Translations under genes and position numbers: made by a program
The notes under the pieces: generated by a model
What the model saw: the letters and a program-made list of their open reading frames with translations, nothing else
Databases searched by the model: none
What the model was told of the DNA's origin: nothing
Shown here: piece by piece, positions 41,660 to 53,773 of the stretch
Layout of the letters: every line of letters starts with the position of its first letter
How positions within the stretch are numbered: position 1 is the stretch's first letter
Assembly (NCBI RefSeq): GCF_000006405.1
Contig: NW_003200605.1
Span: 124,505-178,277, forward strand
From: Perkinsus marinus ATCC 50983
Taxonomy: Eukaryota; Perkinsozoa; Perkinsida; Perkinsidae
Length of the DNA stretch: 53,773 nt
Reading direction: 5' to 3'

Positions 41660-44640
41660 AGTTCATGTCTTTGCAAGAGGACAGAGCAGCCCTCGCTATG
41701 CAGCGGCATGGCAGTTTTGCACGCCTGCGCTATACAGGCTGTTTGCACCTCTGTAATATATAGCAACTGTCGCTATCGTAGCGACGCTACGCCTCTGCAA
41801 GACAGCGGGCAAGGCTCTGAGCCCGTTCATGCCTTCCGACTAACACCAGGCCCTGGTGATCAGAGTTGCCCTGGTGACCTGGGCAACTCTCCCCATGCAG
41901 CATCCTTGAGTTTGGACATTCCTCTAGACGACGGCAGGCTAGATACGAGTCTCAGCGTTCAAATACCATGCGATCGTCGAGTCTGAGGGGTCGCCTGTCT
42001 CAGGAACTAACGGATTCCAATGCCGATGGTCGACAGCGTGCTATAGCGACGCCACGATTGCTTTACACTACCAGTGTTAGCCTTACACTGTAAGGTGCAG
42101 AGCCGTACATCATGCGTGCTTAACGCGCAGCACCGTGCTGCCAGCACACGTCATACGGCTGATGTGATACTTCAATCCTAATGTTTCTGGGACCCATTAA
42201 GGGTGCTCCAGCACATGGATCCCTTGTGACAAGGAGCTACTCTAAGTAGCCTACGCAACGCAGCGCACCGAGACATCCTGTGCCACTTGCAAATTGTAAG
42301 TCTCACCGTGGGAATACCACGGCCCAGGTGACGAAAACCCGATGAGTGTTACCGTAACATAACTACTAATATTGTTATTACATGACGGCACACACCCGCT
42401 GCAAGCCGCATGCGGACGGCTTGTCAAGCTATGCATAATGCATAATGCATGGTGTAGGACACAGCGTGTATCTCACACGGCTCGTGTCCCGCGAGTCGCC
42501 AAGGCTCAGCCATCTAATGTGACTCAGACTCACTGAACCTCACCTCAGTGTATGCCGTGGAGGCTAACCGTGCATCGTGGCAATTCCTCTTCGGTCACTG
42601 GGCACTGCCAGTCTAGAAGCACATTGTCGAGCGCAGACATCGATCGCTAGCAACCAGGTGGCTGCGCTTCCTCAGTGTCCTCAAGAGAACCGAGGCTCCG
42701 CGATCGATAGCGGTAATCCAGTACCATCCAACTGATCAGTGATGCTGGATCAGCAGAGTCTACATCCTCTGCGATGCCCCACAGTTTTATCAGAGTAGAC
42801 GTCTGACTCTGGGTCCAAGAGGACACTATGAATTATTCTTGCCTTTATCCGAGAAACTCTCGTCGGCGACCACTCACCGTAGTCAAACGGCAGGCTCCTG
42901 AAAGTAACTGCTTTCGAAAAATGCGGCATGTGAGCAAAAGTTCACGAAGTTACTGCGGTGCGAGTGCCGTACTCACCCGTAGCAGAGAGGTCCTATCTGT
43001 GTCGCAGAGTCCTGGACTCTGCTTACTCGTACCGACAGCTACCGTAACTGGTTACGGCTCGAGTGAGGCGAGCTTGAAGAGGACGTTGAATCCGTGGTAC
43101 ACAGGCTGCCAGCCTGGTGTTCTAAGTTGGGAGCGGGTCTATTCAACTCAAGCCGATGGCACACTGTATGGTTTGAAACCATTGGTTTCATACAGTGTCA
43201 TCATGATTCATGACACTGTCATGCACTCTGGCACACTCACGATGTACATGTCATAGTAAGTATTGTCATTAGTCATCGCTCAGTGGGTAGTGTCACTCGT
43301 CGAGAAGCGCTGGTGTTAGCGGGCCGAGCTCGTCGCCTAGCCTAGGAGAGCTAGACAATCGGAGGCTCAGTGAGACTGTCTCACGGTGAGGCCCTCACCT
43401 CCTCGCTCACTACCATGGGATCGCTTTGCACTGCGATGACTGCGCCTGGTCAGCAGCTTATAATATGAATAAAATAGTGGTTCGGGTCGATCCACTCGAT
43501 GGCATCAATCCTCTCGCTGGCAGGAGGAAACCAAGTGATGTCAAGTCAACATTGTCAACGACATGCCGTTCCGGTTTTCAATATGGCCTGAGGCGGTCAG
43601 CCCAGGCGATCGGATCGGCGCTGTTCAAAGGCCAGGATCCTGAATTTCTCCGATTCGGATTTTGCTGTGGGTTTCACTGTGTTCCAGTAATCGGAACTCA
43701 GTTCTGAACTGACAGTTCAGACTATAAACTGCAATCCGAAATGTTCCGGAGATCGTGGTACACCGCTGCGAACTCTCGAACATCCGGACAGCATTTGGCC
43801 GAGACAACTTGATGCGATCAATCAGGTTCCATCGAACAAGCAGCCAGGCGAAGCTTGCCAGTGCTCATTGGCAAGCTCAGATTTACCAGTGGAGACCATA
43901 ACTTGTTCGAGCGCATAACTCGCTTCAGCGAAAGTGGTTGCCCATGGAAATGATGGACGACAACCGCCGTGAGAGTCGGTCTCTCATAATAGTTGTGACA
44001 CAACCATCAACGGTACCAATGGTTGTGAGAGACTCTCACTGAGACTCATATTTGTTTGTTGGGAGGGTGCCACTCACGGTGGCCGCCAAAGAACGAGCGA
44101 GTGTCTCTGTCAGAGACTCTGACTCAACCAATCAGCCTCAACAGAAACATTAACCGTCATCAGATTCATGACGCGAGAGATCCTCTCTGTCGTCAAGGGC
44201 TCGAGACTGTCGAGCCAGGCGCCAAGAGTCGCGGCCCTCCGGCCAAGAGAGTGCCGCTGAATACCACCACCGATAACATTGGACAGGCTAACGGTTCTAG
44301 TCTCGAACTACACTCTACTGCCATCGGGAACGATGGTCTCCGGTCGGAGGTGGCCTTTTTGGGCATAAACCTCTCAAGTCTCGGAGATGATGCTTCTGGT
44401 CGACACACTGCGGGAGGCGCTGGCGTTCCGTGGTTGTGCACACCACCCGCAGATGTAGAAGCGGACCCCGCCGAGAGCAGAGGGATAATCCTGGGCCAGG
44501 AATCCTGGCGGAGGATGATCTCGCTCCGGGAGCAACATTCATTGATGTGACAAACCGCGCATTTAACAGGCCGAGCTAATCGGTCGTGAGCTACTGTGAA
44601 TCGATGATAGTCTAACAGTTAGACTGTAACTAAGCCGTAT
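41660..44640. other. Hairpin-dense, gene-free domain
   Basis: Perfect short inverted repeats follow each other closely. Examples: 41777-41791 CGTAGCGACGCTACG; 41844-41858 CACCAGGCCCTGGTG; 41862-41890 (10-bp arms AGAGTTGCCC); 42081-42095; 42135-42147; 42203-42213; 42222-42234; 42306-42322; 43004-43022; 43042-43057; 43102-43116; 43161-43198 (10-bp arms ACACTGTATG); 43193-43218 (9-bp arms CAGTGTCAT); 43852-43877; 43999-44027; 44609-44625. ORFs such as 44056-44550 show no recognisable protein. Confidence 0.75.
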
Positions 44641-44827
44641 CACTTTAGACTCTCACACAAGCAGAGTCTGCTCAGCAGGCCGCGGGATTTTGCTGACACG
44701 GGGATTATGGGTTATTCGTATTTTCGTGCCAATCTGGTGTCGATTGGCAGCCGCTTAAAGCTTGGTGTCCATTATGGGCAGCCCATATAGCCTTCGGAGC
44801 AAGTCTCCTGCTACTCCTGCCCCGGGG

Positions 44828-45000
44828 TCTGGTATGGGGAGCAAGTACCGAAGAGGGTGCAGACACGCACTGTCGGCACACTTACTGAGTGTCACTCAGA
44901 CTCTGTGTCTCTGAGTGTCTTTCCCTCATCGATACTTCTAGGGTCGGTTCGTACCGAACCGCCCCACCAGACCCACCCACGCGACCAGGAGTGGGATATT
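44828..45000 (+). repeat. Direct repeat C, left copy
   Basis: GGGAGCAAGTACCGAAGAGG through GACCAGGAGTGGGATATTTA. Repeated at 45183-45343, differing by an extra ACCC in this copy near its end and a few substitutions. Confidence 0.88.
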
Positions 45001-45164
45001 TAATAGAGGTTAACTTGTTAACCTAGGTTAAATACCGATGCGGATGGTCGCGTCGCTCCGCTACCAATTCGCACTGCAGAGATGTAACGGTGAGGCGAGC
45101 GGATCCTCCCCGCTTTCCTTATGTCATAACAGGGTCACGGGCTGAAGGATCTTCTGAATTTTAT
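45001..45164 (+). repeat. 164-bp direct repeat, copy B
   Basis: Same sequence and orientation as 40428-40591; the only difference noticed is TTCCTTATGTC versus TTCCTTTTGTC. It lies between the two C copies. Confidence 0.9.
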
Positions 45165-45182
45165 CCCAATCCCACCACTCCC

Positions 45183-45343
45183 GGGAGCAAGTACCGAAGA
45201 GGGTGCAGACACGCACTGTCGGCACACTCACTGAGTGTCACTCAGACTCTGTGTCTCTGAGTGTCTTTCCCTCATCGATACTTCTAGGGTCGGTTCGTAC
45301 CGAACCGCCCCACCAGACCCACGCGACCAGGAGTGGGATATTT
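45183..45343 (+). repeat. Direct repeat C, right copy
   Basis: Second copy of 44828-45000. It is followed immediately by satellite-like sequence. Confidence 0.88.
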
Positions 45344-45545
45344 AACAGAGAATCTTCCTTAGTTGAAAATTCTTCGCGGAACTCGGAATGTTTTTGTCGG
45401 AATGTGTATATCTCGCTAGCTCCTCCATTCGGCATTATCCTGTTCAATACTAAGGGGCTCTCAGCTCTCGCGAAGCTTCTGAGTAAGGCTGATACCACAC
45501 TAGACTCAAAAGCCCTTACATTACACCATAGTATCGCCTAGTGAA
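45344..45545 (+). repeat. Diverged satellite-related unit
   Basis: CTTCCTTAGTTGAAAATTCT, CGGAACTCGGAATG and GATACCACACTAGACTCAAA follow the order of the 217-bp unit. The interior has diverged. Confidence 0.6.
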
Positions 45546-45902
45546 GTCGAAATCTTGACTTGATTGATCGAGTATATTCAATCGGTAGTTCATCTTGACA
45601 CGCGATATACTTATGGTACGTTGGATATCCCCTCCGATCAACGATCGACGAATGCCCCGCAATTGGCGTTTGAGACGTACCCTTTTATCGGTAAACGATT
45701 ATGTCTCCCAGACTTTGGACGGTTTTACCCCTACATAATCGTCCTTGCCTATCATCAGGCGACGCCCCTGAAGACGACGGAAATGCCCGAAGAAGTCCTC
45801 GAGGCCCTGTGTATGTTCCGGACAGTTCTGCCTTGGATGTATGCTCCGCGAAGAAGAAGTTGTACGACGGTGGTGAAAGCGGGTTCAATTCAAGGGGGCT
45901 CA

Positions 45903-47306
45903 ATGTATCGTAGCAAGATCTCTTCTAGGTCGCTTCGTGGGCAATCTCGTTCACATCGTCTGAGGAGTTTTCCGTGGTCGACCCTATACAGTGCCATCTC
46001 CCCTCAGCATCCTCACTTCTCCTGCTAACAGGGTCGGGCCTCCTCACCCACCTCGGCCTTGTCCTTCTATCCCTCTTCTATGATATTCGAGACCCCGAGC
46101 CGGGCCTGGTGGTTGCCAATCTGGTGGGTAATCCCCTCCCATTCTCCCTCTCACACGAGCCTTCCAGATTCTCTTCATCCTCACCACTCTTACCTTTCTG
46201 GTTACAGCACTATCAGACCCTGGTGTAGTTCCGCCTTTAGAAGTGTTGACTGAGACGGGACGAGGACCCGATGAGGAGTAGGAAGAAGACTCGTTGGTTT
46301 GCCATATCTCATTCGATGTAGTAGCCGCGTTCGGGCGGCTGAGATCCTCACCTGTCAATTTCCATTTGCCTCTGATTTTCCGGATAACGTATCTTGCGCC
46401 TATTCTAGGTACCGGCGCGAGATACGAGATGATAGGTGGCGGAGCTCTGATGATAATTGCAGGTGTGCGTTCGCTTCCATACCATCTTTTTACCAAATCG
46501 TCAGCTACGCCTTATACGTGAACACTGTACTGGACTTGGACACAGCTCGGGATTTTTCCACTGGTCACGATGTGCGTTTCTGTACTACGTGTAAAATCTA
46601 CCGTCTCGAAGGGTGGAGTCATTGTGAGCATTTTGTATTCACAAAGTTGCTAAACTTCAACACCCCAGGTTCTGAGTGCGGGTACTGTATCCGTGGTTTC
46701 GATCACCACTGTGCGGTGGTGAACAATTGCATTGGGCTGCGGAACCGGAGGGCCTTCGTACGTGATACCGCTCCTGTCTGAAGTGCGACTAGATCTTACT
46801 AGGTATTGTTCATAGCGGCATGTAGCATTTACATGCTCTTCAGCATAGCCCTGGGTGTTTACGCTTGCGTCGACTATGCTCTCGATCGGGAACGACCGGT
46901 CGGCCGAATGCCCATTGCTTGGATAGTGGTAGGGTTGATTCTGTCCAAGGGCTGCGTAGTGGTGACAGCAGGTATGCTCGCTCGCCGCGGTCCTCGTATT
47001 GGGCTTCTTATTATTCCGTACAGCGCTGCCTCGAATGTGTCAAATGTGGATAGGCACGGCGGCTGTTGGAGGGATCATTGTGGTGTAATACGCAGAGGCT
47101 CGTTCGAGTTGTCGCACCTGGGAATTGATCCAGGGACCTCTGGGATGGAAGAATAATGCTATGTCTACTCCGAACTTAGGTATTTGTACTTCTCCATCAG
47201 TAGCAGACTTCCATGGGCCTCACTAGCCCTCGTATTAGCGTCGATTGTCGGCATCGTGTCAGCGGTAGGATCATCAGGCGGTCTCGTGCTCGACTCATTT
47301 GCGTGA
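45903..47306 (+). CDS. DHHC-type protein S-acyltransferase
   Basis: Exons encode an N-terminal part starting MYRSKISSRSLRGQ, hydrophobic text LTHLGLVLLSLFYDIRDPEP, and, after a 44-nt intron (GTGGGTAATC to CCTTCCAG), ILFILTTLTFLVTALSDPGV with the family's DPG motif. A downstream exon gives RFCTTCKIYRLEGWSHC; a short intron splits the last Cys codon and continues SECGYCIRGFDHHCAVVNNC then IGLRNRRAF. This is the cysteine-rich domain with catalytic DHHC. Two more membrane segments follow (LFIAACSIYMLFSIALGVYA, IAWIVVGLILSKGCVVV). The enzyme palmitoylates proteins at endomembranes. The C-terminal exons (MWIGTAAVGGIIV, then LPWASLALVLASIVGIVSAV) and the stop at 47306 are tentative. A late intron has a B-box-like antisense sequence near 47112-47140. 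Confidence 0.82.
47112..47140 (-). ncRNA. Weak antisense tRNA-like B box in a DHHC-gene intron
   Basis: Minus strand GGTCCCTGGATCAATTCCCAG resembles a T arm with GGATCAATTCC in place of GGTTCGAATCC. Only this part is recognisable. Confidence 0.3.
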
Positions 47307-47539
47307 TGCCTTGTAGGTTCCGAATCTAGGGCTTCATTGTTGGCTACTTTGTAAAGGGCAAACGTATAAGGATTCGATACGGAAGAATTCTGGCAGAAAA
47401 TCTTCCGCGTGCGCTTCAGGATTTGTAGTCTATCGTGTCTGTGATGAGTTGTTGACAGGTTTTTAGCAGTAATATTTGGCCCGTTACGAATGTCCTCATA
47501 CGCGAGCTTGTTGTTAGAAGAATGCACTGTGGAGTGATT

Positions 47540-48569
47540 GATGTTTGCAGTTTCTCTTGTTATCTATTGTTGGTGTTTGGGAGGATAGTTGGTATCTTTT
47601 GCATGTCAGCTTGTTGTAATGGCCAGCATAGAGCACATCATTCGTCTAAGCGGAAGCGGCTCGTGCCTGTTGATGGTGGTGCATTCGTTGTCGTAGGGGG
47701 AGGTCTCGGGTTCGAACCCTGGCTGCGGCATTTTGTGATTTAGGTACATATTTTGTCCGCAGTATTCGTTCTGGAGGTTGCTGCGTAATTTGGCAGATCT
47801 TGCATTGTTCGGCGGCCTGGGTGTTGCCGGTATGATTGCAGAACTGTGGTGAGGAAAATGCCGGCTGCGGGGATCGATCCGGGGACCTATCGCTTGTCAG
47901 GCCCCGAGACTCGAAAGCGCATAAAGTCATACGAGCTGTTCTGCCTTTCATGACGTCGTTCATTGGTCGTGCAGTCTTCTATATTGTAGCGAATATTCGG
48001 CAGCTTCGCTCCGCTCGATGGGTTCTAATCTGTCAGGTTATCGGGATGCTATGTAGCGGTAATTACACGTACAAGTCGGTTCGGTCGGTGGGTGAAGGGG
48101 AGGAGGGAGAGGCTAGGATGTTGATGGTGTTGTTGGGAGAAAACGATGGAGTGAAGGTCAACTCCGGGTAGGCTATTATGGATGGCGATGCTTTTGATGG
48201 ATGCCGCTTTAGATTCTGGTCGTTCTTTTGCGTCCTCTCTGGTTTGTTCATGATCTCGACTGGTGCTCTGACTCTGTATTACGCGATTAAGGTGAGCATG
48301 CGGCCTTGGTGATGTGATGGGGGATGCCTTTGATTTTAGTACAAGGGCTTGTCGTTCTTCACTACTTCTCCGCGGCAGAGGGAACTGTCGACTCCGATGA
48401 TGAGCTCGACGGAGAGGGGAGGGACTAGGACTGATGTACGCCATCTTTTGTGGGATTTAGTGACATGTCTGGGTAGGCATCGGTGTTGGAAGAGGAAGCT
48501 CTACCGATCCCCTTCGCTCCATTTCCTCCAGAAGGGCGAACACCGACGGTTGAGGGAACAGTGCAATGA
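47540..48569 (+). CDS. Multi-span membrane protein, COPI-associated-like
   Basis: Exons read RLLRNLADLALFGGLGVAGM (47770-47845), VIRAVLPFMTSFIGRAVFYI then VANIRQL (47930-48010), RWVLICQVIGMLCSGNYTY, FWSFFCVLSGLFMISTGALT then LYYAIK (48205-48292), and a C-terminal tail probably ending LPIPFAPFPPEGRTPTVEGT at 48569. Four hydrophobic segments with VLPFxxSFxGRxxFY recall the COPI-associated (TVP15-like) family of small Golgi membrane proteins; that match is by memory of the pattern. The 5' exon is not placed. Two introns hold tRNA-like sequences, one sense and one antisense. Confidence 0.5.
47640..47735 (+). ncRNA. tRNA-like sequence in the COPI-associated-like gene, sense
   Basis: GTCTCGGGTTCGAACCCTGG then CTGCGGCATTTT: T arm, acceptor 3' strand, discriminator A and TTTT terminator. 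A matching 5' acceptor strand (GCCGCAG) is not present, so a complete tRNA is doubtful. Confidence 0.5.
47855..47925 (-). ncRNA. Antisense tRNA-like sequence at a 5' splice site
   Basis: The host intron opens GTGAGGAAAATGCCGGCTGC. The minus strand reads CCCCGGATCGATCCCCGCAG, CCGGCA then TTTT. The pol III-type terminator therefore abuts the splice donor. Confidence 0.55.
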
Positions 48570-50936
<2,367 letters not shown>

Positions 50937-50964
50937 ACTCAATTGATGGCGTGTTTCTTCTGAA

Positions 50965-51027
50965 TTGGTGTGGTTTGGTTTGGTCAATGGAAGCATGACG
51001 GTCTCGGGTTCGAATCCTGCGCCGGGG
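50965..51027 (+). ncRNA. tRNA-like sequence between thiolase and the coiled-coil gene
   Basis: GGTTTGGTCAATGGAAGCAT then GGTCTCGGGTTCGAATCCTG, CGCCGGGGATT: A-box-like and B-box elements with an acceptor-like end. The complementary 5' acceptor strand is missing. Confidence 0.45.
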
Positions 51028-51261
51028 ATTATTCAAACGTCTACGACCTACGCCAATAGGGCGATGAGTGTGCCTTGGGGAAAGGGAGGGTTGCTTTGAA
51101 CGGCTGTCGATGCTACTGTTGTATGGGCTCATCGTTGACAGAAAGATGGTTTGGAGTTCGCTCCAGGACTTAGTGATGAGGTTGTTGACCAGTTTTACAT
51201 TTTCTGATGGAGAACCACTCAGCTACGTTCGATCAGGAAGAGGCTCAGAGCAGCCACCACG

Positions 51262-52541
51262 ATGGCTTTGATGGTAGTTGGCGTCCCTCAGGTTGAACCG
51301 TGCTGGATGGGAATCTGCTCAGGTCATCATTCGCACAATACCAGTACGGCAACATCGCAGTTGCAGGGGGAAGTGAGTCATATGCGGGCGACTCTGACGG
51401 TAGGGAGGGGCTACCTGGAGGGGGCACCATAGGACGGTGGATGGTCTTAGTTGGCAAAGGAGTCCCGAAAGAGGTCAGAGCTGGACGCTCAACTCCTGGC
51501 CAATCGCATAGCGCTTTTGAAACAAGAGGAGGAGAAGGCGTGGAAGAAAATACAGGAGACTCGTAGAAAGTAAATTGGGCCTGGTTTGTATCTTTCGTAA
51601 GTGGACCTAGGATATGCATGCTTTAGGGCGGAGCAGATCAACACACTGCGTGCCGAAAATGAAGCTAAAATGCTCGCCAGGGAAGAGGTGATGCCTATGC
51701 GAATTGGGTGGATAGAAAATTGAGGTTACTAAAGATGCATAAGAAGCAACGGCAAGCGACTGAAGCCATCCAGGTGCGAAATGCCTCTTTGAAGGACAAG
51801 TCCAGGCAGCAACGGGAGGTGATGTTGGTGGTGATGGTGGTGATGGTGTTGGAATGTGGTTATGGTAGGCGTCGAAGTCCGCGGTGCTCGAAACGAAGCG
51901 GTATCTTGTGCGAGAAGGTCGGGAGGAACAGATGAAGTTACAACGACAGAGGCAGGAGGAGTGGATGAGAGATAGGTGAGAGGTCTAAGGAGGAAGTGGA
52001 AATAGTGACATCGTATGGTAGAGGGTTGAATACGACTAGGGTTACGGCGATACGTAATCAGAAGGAGAATGCAAGGAAGAAAATTGAGGAGGAGAAGGTA
52101 CGGGGGGCGAGGATTGGAAATTGTGGTATAGCGGCGTTCAGTTACGGAAGTTGGAGAACTCGAGAATAGAATATGAAAATAAAGTTCAACAAGAGGAGGC
52201 GATTCGCTCTCGTACTGAGTCGTTGGTATCCGCTATGGAGAGGGAAGAGATGGAGCTTATTCAAGTGGGATGAGAAGAGTGGGATTTGCGGTATTCTACT
52301 GTGTGCTCAGCGCCTTCAAAACACGCAGAATATACAGCGATCGGCCTACCAAGAGTTGGAGAACGCGTTGGGGAAGAGTAGTCGAAGCCCGTTGGCGACT
52401 AGCAGCACTTTTGTGCGGGACAGTAGCAAGGGTGAGCCTGATGACGGTGAATCCGCGGACTTGTCTTGGTTCAGGTGGTATACGAGAGGCATCGGCCCCG
52501 TCGACCGCTGTCTCGCCTCCTGCTCCACAGGGTCAGGATAG
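51262..52541 (+). CDS. Coiled-coil protein, function unknown
   Basis: Exons give strongly charged helical text: LAKESRKRSELDAQLLANRI then ALLKQEEEKAWKKIQETRRK (about 51455-51568), AEQINTLRAENEAKMLAREE (51630-51687), KLRLLKMHKKQRQATEAIQV (51710-51770), REEQMKLQRQRQEEWMRDR, TAIRNQKENARKKIEEEK, LRKLENSRIEYENKVQQEEA then SLVSAMEREEMELIQ (52140-52265), RLQNTQNIQRSAYQELENAL (52310-52368), and a Ser/Gly tail stopping at 52541. Heptad-like patterning is clear. The MEREEMELIQ-RLQNTQ junction looks like a conserved block, but I cannot name a family. The start codon (MALMVVGVPQ at 51262) and several joins are provisional. Confidence 0.5.
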
Positions 52542-53773
52542 CACTGCATGATGATTCTTGTGTGAATGTAGTTCGAGGAATTAGTGGCAGTAACCACTGT
52601 TGCGTTTGAGGGGGCGATAGTCAGACGATAGATTTGACAAGTGCCGGCCGATAGAACTTATCATGGACATGGACACTTCCAAGAATCCACTGGGTGGTTG
52701 AGGACACCAATTCAGCGAGTAAAGATATGATATTCACAACCTAGGGGCATTAATCTAGCGGTGGTGGTCGAATAGAGAAATCAATTTCGCGGATAGGACA
52801 TCAATTTCACGGAATCCCGAGCCTACTTCGACGACCATCACCGCTTCCTTCATAGTGACATCGCCATTTTATGGCTCTTGCTAGTGCGACAACAGCAGCG
52901 GACTGGAGTCCAGTTACTGGACTATGTGCCGTCGTAGCCATGTCGATGTGGAATTGGACTCCTTTGGGTGGAGGAGAGAAAGTGATGGTCGTCGGAGCAC
53001 CACAATCGCAAATCACATTTTATGATGTCCTTGCCTAGATGCATTGACCAGCTAATTCGGTGAGACTGAGATCCGCCCCATTACTCGAGTGGAGAGATTC
53101 GTTCCTTATAAGGGGAACGGAGAGCATAGAACCCGGGTTCGAATCTCAGCCCTATCACTTTTAACCAGAGTGTCTGCCATCCAAATTCGATGCACTGAGC
53201 ACCGTAATATCACCAACAGATCACTCATCACCAAGGAAAGAACTCTCGAGTAAATCTAATTCCGATTTGTTGCGAAATCTTGACGGTGAAGACACTCTCC
53301 GAAAATCGCAGCCTCTGATACTATCGTCGTGAGATTTGTTCTCTGACAGATTGCAGATTATTTTCCTTATCGTCATCTGCCATATGATTGGAAGAATGAG
53401 AGCTCACTGGGGAACTTGGAGTAACTCAAAATGGAGACGGGGAAACGCGAGGAAACGTAAAATCGTAGGATGATTGTTTGGAAATGATAAAGTTGGAGGA
53501 GCGTCCAAACGACCTCGACAGCAAACGCCCCGCCGTAAAGGGTCAAAACATTCTAGTGCGACAGCAAATCTACAAAGTACGAGGGACGAGTTTATAGAAT
53601 GCATTCTCCCTGTGGGTTGAGTTGTTGATATCACACCATCGTCGAATGATACTGGACTAGAGAATATACTCAGATGCAATAGATGCATCCTTAGGCGCCA
53701 ACCGCCACCATTATACAACCGGCGACTTGAGTGACAAACGAACCAATAAACCATATACGCTGCCTGAGAGGGG
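52542..53773. other. Right-edge region, no firm gene
   Basis: Minus-strand ORFs at 52807-53016 (MATTAHSPVTGLQSAAVVAL) and 53404-53754 are unrecognised; they could be exons of a gene running in from the right. A sense tRNA-like B box (CCCGGGTTCGAATCTCAG, CCCTATCACTTTT) lies at 53125-53162. Confidence 0.3.

Noticed and set aside
44056-44550. 164-codon plus-strand ORF in the hairpin domain, overlapped by minus-strand ORFs
   Set aside because: Its sequence is dominated by small inverted repeats, no family is recognisable, and open frames exist in three readings over the same bases.
46044-46496. 150-codon minus-strand ORF rich in Arg/Pro/Gly
   Set aside because: It is antisense to the DHHC gene exons that contain the DPG motif, whose plus-strand translation matches a known family.
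47646-47963. 105-codon minus-strand ORF with RTRDLPLRQ-like text
   Set aside because: Peptides such as this, and TRIRTGDLPYQ in NOL6, are translations of tRNA T-arm sequence, a known source of spurious ORFs.

Overview
This is nuclear DNA from an intron-rich unicellular eukaryote. Most protein genes are cut into exons of 60-250 bp separated by short canonical GT-AG introns, often 40-60 nt. The products are eukaryotic trafficking and nuclear factors: AP-1 mu, VPS26, DBP5/DDX19, NOL6, HOP2, a DHHC acyltransferase and mitochondrial GrpE. Gene density, intron style and repeats suggest an alveolate protist, perhaps a Perkinsus-like lineage. That placement is inference; no rRNA or spliced leader was found to prove it.

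Layout. 1-5.6 kb: minus-strand TPR-repeat gene running off the left edge, its introns loaded with repeats. 6.0-7.0 kb: GrpE (minus), divergent from a CCDC174-like gene (plus, 7.7-10.2 kb). 10.8-12.6 kb: 217-bp satellite. 13.7-15.8 kb: probable type I surface protein (minus). 16.4-19.9 kb: DBP5/DDX19 helicase (minus, 13 exons, 479 aa). 20.8-24.9 kb: AP-1 mu (plus, 14 exons, 431 aa). 26.1-27.2 kb: HOP2 (minus). 28.5-30.1 kb: CUE-domain protein (minus), divergent from VPS26 (plus, 30.4-31.9 kb, 9 exons, 309 aa). 32.7-33.6 kb: intronless secreted ORF (minus). 33.9-39.1 kb: NOL6/Nrap (plus). 40.1-45.6 kb: gene-free repeat domain with direct 164-bp repeats, a 54/55-bp minisatellite and a 3-kb stretch packed with perfect small hairpins. 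45.9-52.5 kb, all plus: DHHC acyltransferase, COPI-associated-like membrane protein, acetyl-CoA acetyltransferase (10 exons, 405 aa) and a coiled-coil protein.

Three signals stand out. (1) Introns in the left half repeatedly carry a 19-bp motif, GTCACGCGCCACGAAATTA, in either orientation; a near-identical copy is read as protein inside GrpE. (2) Introns in the right half repeatedly contain tRNA-like sequence. It is usually antisense, with the tRNA 3' end abutting the 5' splice site, and one 93-bp thiolase intron is almost entirely an intact antisense tRNA-Arg gene. (3) The hairpin-studded domain at 41.7-44.7 kb is bracketed by direct repeats. An hAT-like MITE with 8-bp target duplications is scattered throughout.

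The genes do not form an operon-like pathway. Several are involved in endomembrane traffic (AP-1 mu, VPS26, DHHC, COPI-associated-like), and others in nuclear RNA and meiosis (DBP5, NOL6, HOP2). Exon coordinates for DBP5, AP1M, VPS26 and thiolase were derived base by base with consistent phases. Boundaries of the other genes are approximate.
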